DNA from: Lewinellaceae bacterium
Lineage (GTDB): Bacteria; Bacteroidota; Bacteroidia; Chitinophagales; Saprospiraceae
Direction of reading: 5' to 3'
Length of the DNA stretch: 64,000 nt
NCBI GenBank assembly: GCA_020636375.1
Contig: JACJXZ010000001.1
Location: 1-64,000 of the forward strand
The notes beneath the pieces are model-generated. The model saw only the letters and a list, made by a program, of their open reading frames with translations. It did no database searches and had not been told where the DNA came from. Every line of letters starts with the position of its first letter. Positions within the stretch are counted from its first letter, which is position 1. A program made the position numbers and the translations under genes. Below, piece by piece: positions 62,970 through 64,000 of this stretch.

Positions 62970-63989
62970 TTATCGGTTTCCTCTGGGGCGCCTTCCGTGT
63001 TTCCTTTCGTAGGCTTCATTACCGTACACTTTTAAATCAGGGAAGTTCTTTGAAAATTGGAAAGAAATGGCTAAGCCTTTTCTGATATAGTACCTGATGG
63101 CTCGCAGGCCAATCTGGAATACGGATAAATCAGCAGCCCTATCTTTGCGGCAAAACCTGCCCAAATGGGGCGAGCGCCGGGCATCGAACTCAAACAGGAT
63201 GCAGGCGATAAAAGCCAGGCTATACCACGATGAGCAAGTTGAAAGCATATCTGGCTTACCAATCCGGGTATCCTCAAAATGGAAGCCTCTGGATTTGATG
63301 TCGCCAAAATAGGTTTCGATGTGATACCTTTTGCGGTAATAGGCTTCTACTTGTACTATATTCGAGGCTAGTCAATAAATACAGGGTACTTTTCATATCG
63401 GGTTCTGTCATGCCAATAAAGCACGTTAACCGGTACCCAAAAGCTTGCTTGGTGACGTACATCCGCGGCAGGAACAAGCTGTTTTTGCTGATTCGCAGGG
63501 GCAATGTGTACTAAAAGGGCAAGCGTCCAGCATTTGTGGGTTGTCGGCCAGCAAAGTATCCTTGCCGGTTTTGAGCACATAATCCCAGCCGTGGGCCAAA
63601 CAAGCTTGCTGCAACTCGTTGCCGTCAAATTCTCCATCGCCCAGCAGGATAACCTGGCAAGGGCATTCTATAATGGTGTCCAGCAGCATGGCTACCTTAT
63701 TGACGACATCCAAATGCATTTGCTGGGGAAAATGCCCTTTAGGCGCTTGGCGCACTATCCAGCAGATGGGGATAGCCCGCCTGCGCCAGATGAGGCTAAC
63801 CATCAGGGCCATACAGCCTTTGCCGATGCTGGAGCCGTCAATGGCCAAAACCAACTCTCCGCTATTGCTTACCGAACGCAGCATGGGCAACAGGTAGGGG
63901 ATGAAATGTACAGCCGAATCCGTCCACTTGTTTTTCAGCCAGCGCTTGGCTTTTTTGACTCGGCTTTCCAAATCAATGTCGTCATCCAT
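62970..63989 (-). pseudogene. Degenerate IS4-like transposase (runs to or past the window edge)
   Basis: The N-terminal part in view (63989-63426) has the IS4-type catalytic blocks GELVLAIDGSSIGKGC (first Asp) and VILLGDGEFDGNEL (second Asp). The C-terminal block YYRKRYHIETYFGDIKSRGFHF (Glu region) lies in another frame near 63340. At least two frameshifts, at about 63510 and 63370, separate these parts. The gene ends at 62970. Probably the remains of an insertion sequence; the other end is outside the window. Confidence 0.8.
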
Positions 63990-64000
63990 GTGCTTGCCGA

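Overview
The window looks like a chromosome segment of a large-genome Bacteroidota bacterium, most likely Saprospiria/Lewinella-like (inference). The signs are type IX secretion (T9SS) C-terminal sorting domains, PKD and SprB-type repeats, a one-piece ligand-binding propeller/Y_Y_Y/HTH regulator, an ECF sigma with a membrane partner, Fib_succ_major (FISUMP) domains, and many caspase, CHAT and WD40 proteins. No rRNA, tRNA or CRISPR was seen.

Layout. 1-9.8 kb: leftward genes for two very large secreted surface proteins and a small membrane protein. 10.2-17.1 kb: a membrane-anchored one-component regulator, then a caspase-STAND-WD40 protein. 17.1-18.4 kb: a non-coding block of four ~220-bp repeats bounded by inverted repeats. 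18.4-33.7 kb: the core of the window, a conflict/immune-type island: CHAT protease, a helical partner sharing an adaptor-like segment with it, a MoxR AAA ATPase, a vWA-like three-TM protein, and a complete diversity-generating retroelement (DGR) with MutS-like (MSL) accessory, Avd, template repeat (TR) and reverse transcriptase (RT). A ParE-type toxin-antitoxin pair follows, then a single-pass membrane caspase. The DGR has two variable repeats (VRs), both at the extreme C-terminus of FISUMP (C-type-lectin-like) modules: VR1 in the vWA protein and VR2 in the caspase protein. VR2 differs from the TR at 18 positions, all adenines in the TR.

33.8-43.8 kb: an IS with an unusual transposase, a lone WD40 protein, a membrane-anchored OB-fold-like protein, a secreted peptidoglycan-binding protein, an ECF sigma with a membrane partner, and a cluster of MITEs and hairpin elements. 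44.1-49.1 kb: three tandem secreted caspase-like/FGE-like proteins whose catalytic His and Cys are both lost (His to Arg in all three). 49.2-57.8 kb: secreted M6-like protease, fibre-like protein, T9SS subtilase and a repeat protein. 57.9-64 kb: genome decay: a frameshifted IS1182-like element, a CHAT gene split by a MITE, a DUF4240 gene split by two different MITEs, and a degenerate IS4-like transposase at the window edge.

How it may work (inference): predicted topology puts the hypervariable FISUMP domains outside the cytoplasmic membrane and the caspase and vWA/MoxR domains inside, as in a receptor with a DGR-mutable ectodomain coupled to a death protease and an AAA+ chaperone switch. The VR1 target currently carries a 1-nt deletion inside its VR. 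Intergenic regions throughout carry short palindromic elements and microsatellites that often end a few bases before a start codon.
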